Below are positions 48,729-48,806 of a stretch of DNA of 48,806 bases, in pieces. Under the pieces are notes generated by a model. The model was not told the DNA's origin, did not search any database, and saw only the letters and a program-made list of their open reading frames with translations. This stretch comes from an uncultured Collinsella sp. (GTDB lineage: Bacteria; Actinomycetota; Coriobacteriia; Coriobacteriales; Coriobacteriaceae): contig CAUBGU010000002.1 in the NCBI GenBank assembly GCA_958435545.1, forward strand, positions 1 to 48,806. The letters are read 5' to 3'. Each line of letters opens with the position of its first letter. Within the stretch, counting starts at the first letter, position 1. Position numbers and translations under genes: made by a program.

Positions 48729-48806
48729 CTAGATCTCGGCCTCCGCATGGCCTCGCTGCGCCTCGGGCAGCTCCCCGTAGAGCGGATGGTCTTCGAGCCT
48801 AAAGCG
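48729..48806 (-). CDS. C-terminal end of a minus-strand gene cut by the window edge
   Basis: On the minus strand the frame is open from the window edge and reads RFRLEDHPLYGELPEAQRGH, ending in AEAEI and TAG at 48729-48731. Only 25 residues are visible, and no family can be named. Placement after the pgi terminator and codon use similar to the neighbours support a real gene. It is convergent with pgi. Confidence 0.5.
   Translation of the reverse strand, partial: RFRLEDHPLYGELPEAQRGHAEAEI

Overview
The window is about 60% GC and densely coded. Its proteins, short operons, GTG/TTG starts with strong Shine-Dalgarno sites, oxygen-independent ribonucleotide reductase (nrdD/nrdG), glycolytic order pgk-tpiA-gpmI-secG and many ferredoxin-like or flavodoxin proteins suggest an anaerobic gut actinobacterium of the class Coriobacteriia, most like Collinsella. 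No rRNA or marker species gene is present, so the genus is an inference from recollection of such genomes.

Layout. 1-3562: end of pgk, then tpiA, gpmI and secG. 3854-9796: complete oligopeptide ABC transporter (lipoprotein, two permeases, two ATPases). 9813-11517: IS110-family element, much richer in GC than its surroundings, with a helix-turn-helix tail on the transposase and 29-bp inverted repeats around it. 11518-11967: gene-free DNA with a 125-bp near-perfect palindrome. 11968-12057: tRNA-Leu. 12117-15287: a PAS-GAF-PP2C phosphatase and a fused STAS/histidine-kinase-like ATPase, a compact partner-switching pair. 15393-17901: five tRNA genes in two groups that bracket a GH13 alpha-glucosidase; three tRNA-Gly copies are identical. 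18263-21767: class III ribonucleotide reductase nrdD and activase nrdG, with an NrdR box and two large intergenic hairpins. 21834-23504: folE, an HD-domain protein and folB. 23511-25375: a YgjP-like metalloprotease and an M19 dipeptidase on the minus strand. 25496-27387: SlyD-like isomerase, an orphan UreE-like protein and a HAD phosphatase. 27465-30989 (minus): PerR-like regulator, acylphosphatase, Gfo/Idh/MocA oxidoreductase, RNase HI and a LysR regulator divergent from metY. 31009-32573: LysR box, promoter, structured leader and metY. 32886-35399: secreted protein, tiny membrane protein, panE and a small frameshifted gene. 35562-38881: Fe-S aldo/keto reductase, second Gfo/Idh/MocA oxidoreductase, endonuclease IV. 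39029-42134: amino-acid ABC transporter whose permease carries an extracytoplasmic N-terminal domain. 42267-43996: flavodoxin/DUF3793 pair and a copper-type HMA protein behind a CsoR-like operator. 44023-46018: SOS-type UmuC/YolD cassette with tandem LexA-like boxes. 46118-48587: half-length iron-alcohol-dehydrogenase-like protein and pgi. The right edge cuts a minus-strand gene.

The most unusual material is not one large operon. It is (1) the partner-switch pair in which antagonist and kinase are one polypeptide, (2) the IS110 element with an HTH tail and a candidate bridge-RNA region, (3) a family of about 60-85-bp intergenic inverted repeats whose arms differ in sequence but still pair, sharing a central core, and (4) several candidate regulatory leaders and operators (metY leader, NrdR, LexA, CsoR, LysR and PerR-type sites). 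All calls were made by reading sequence; no database search was run.
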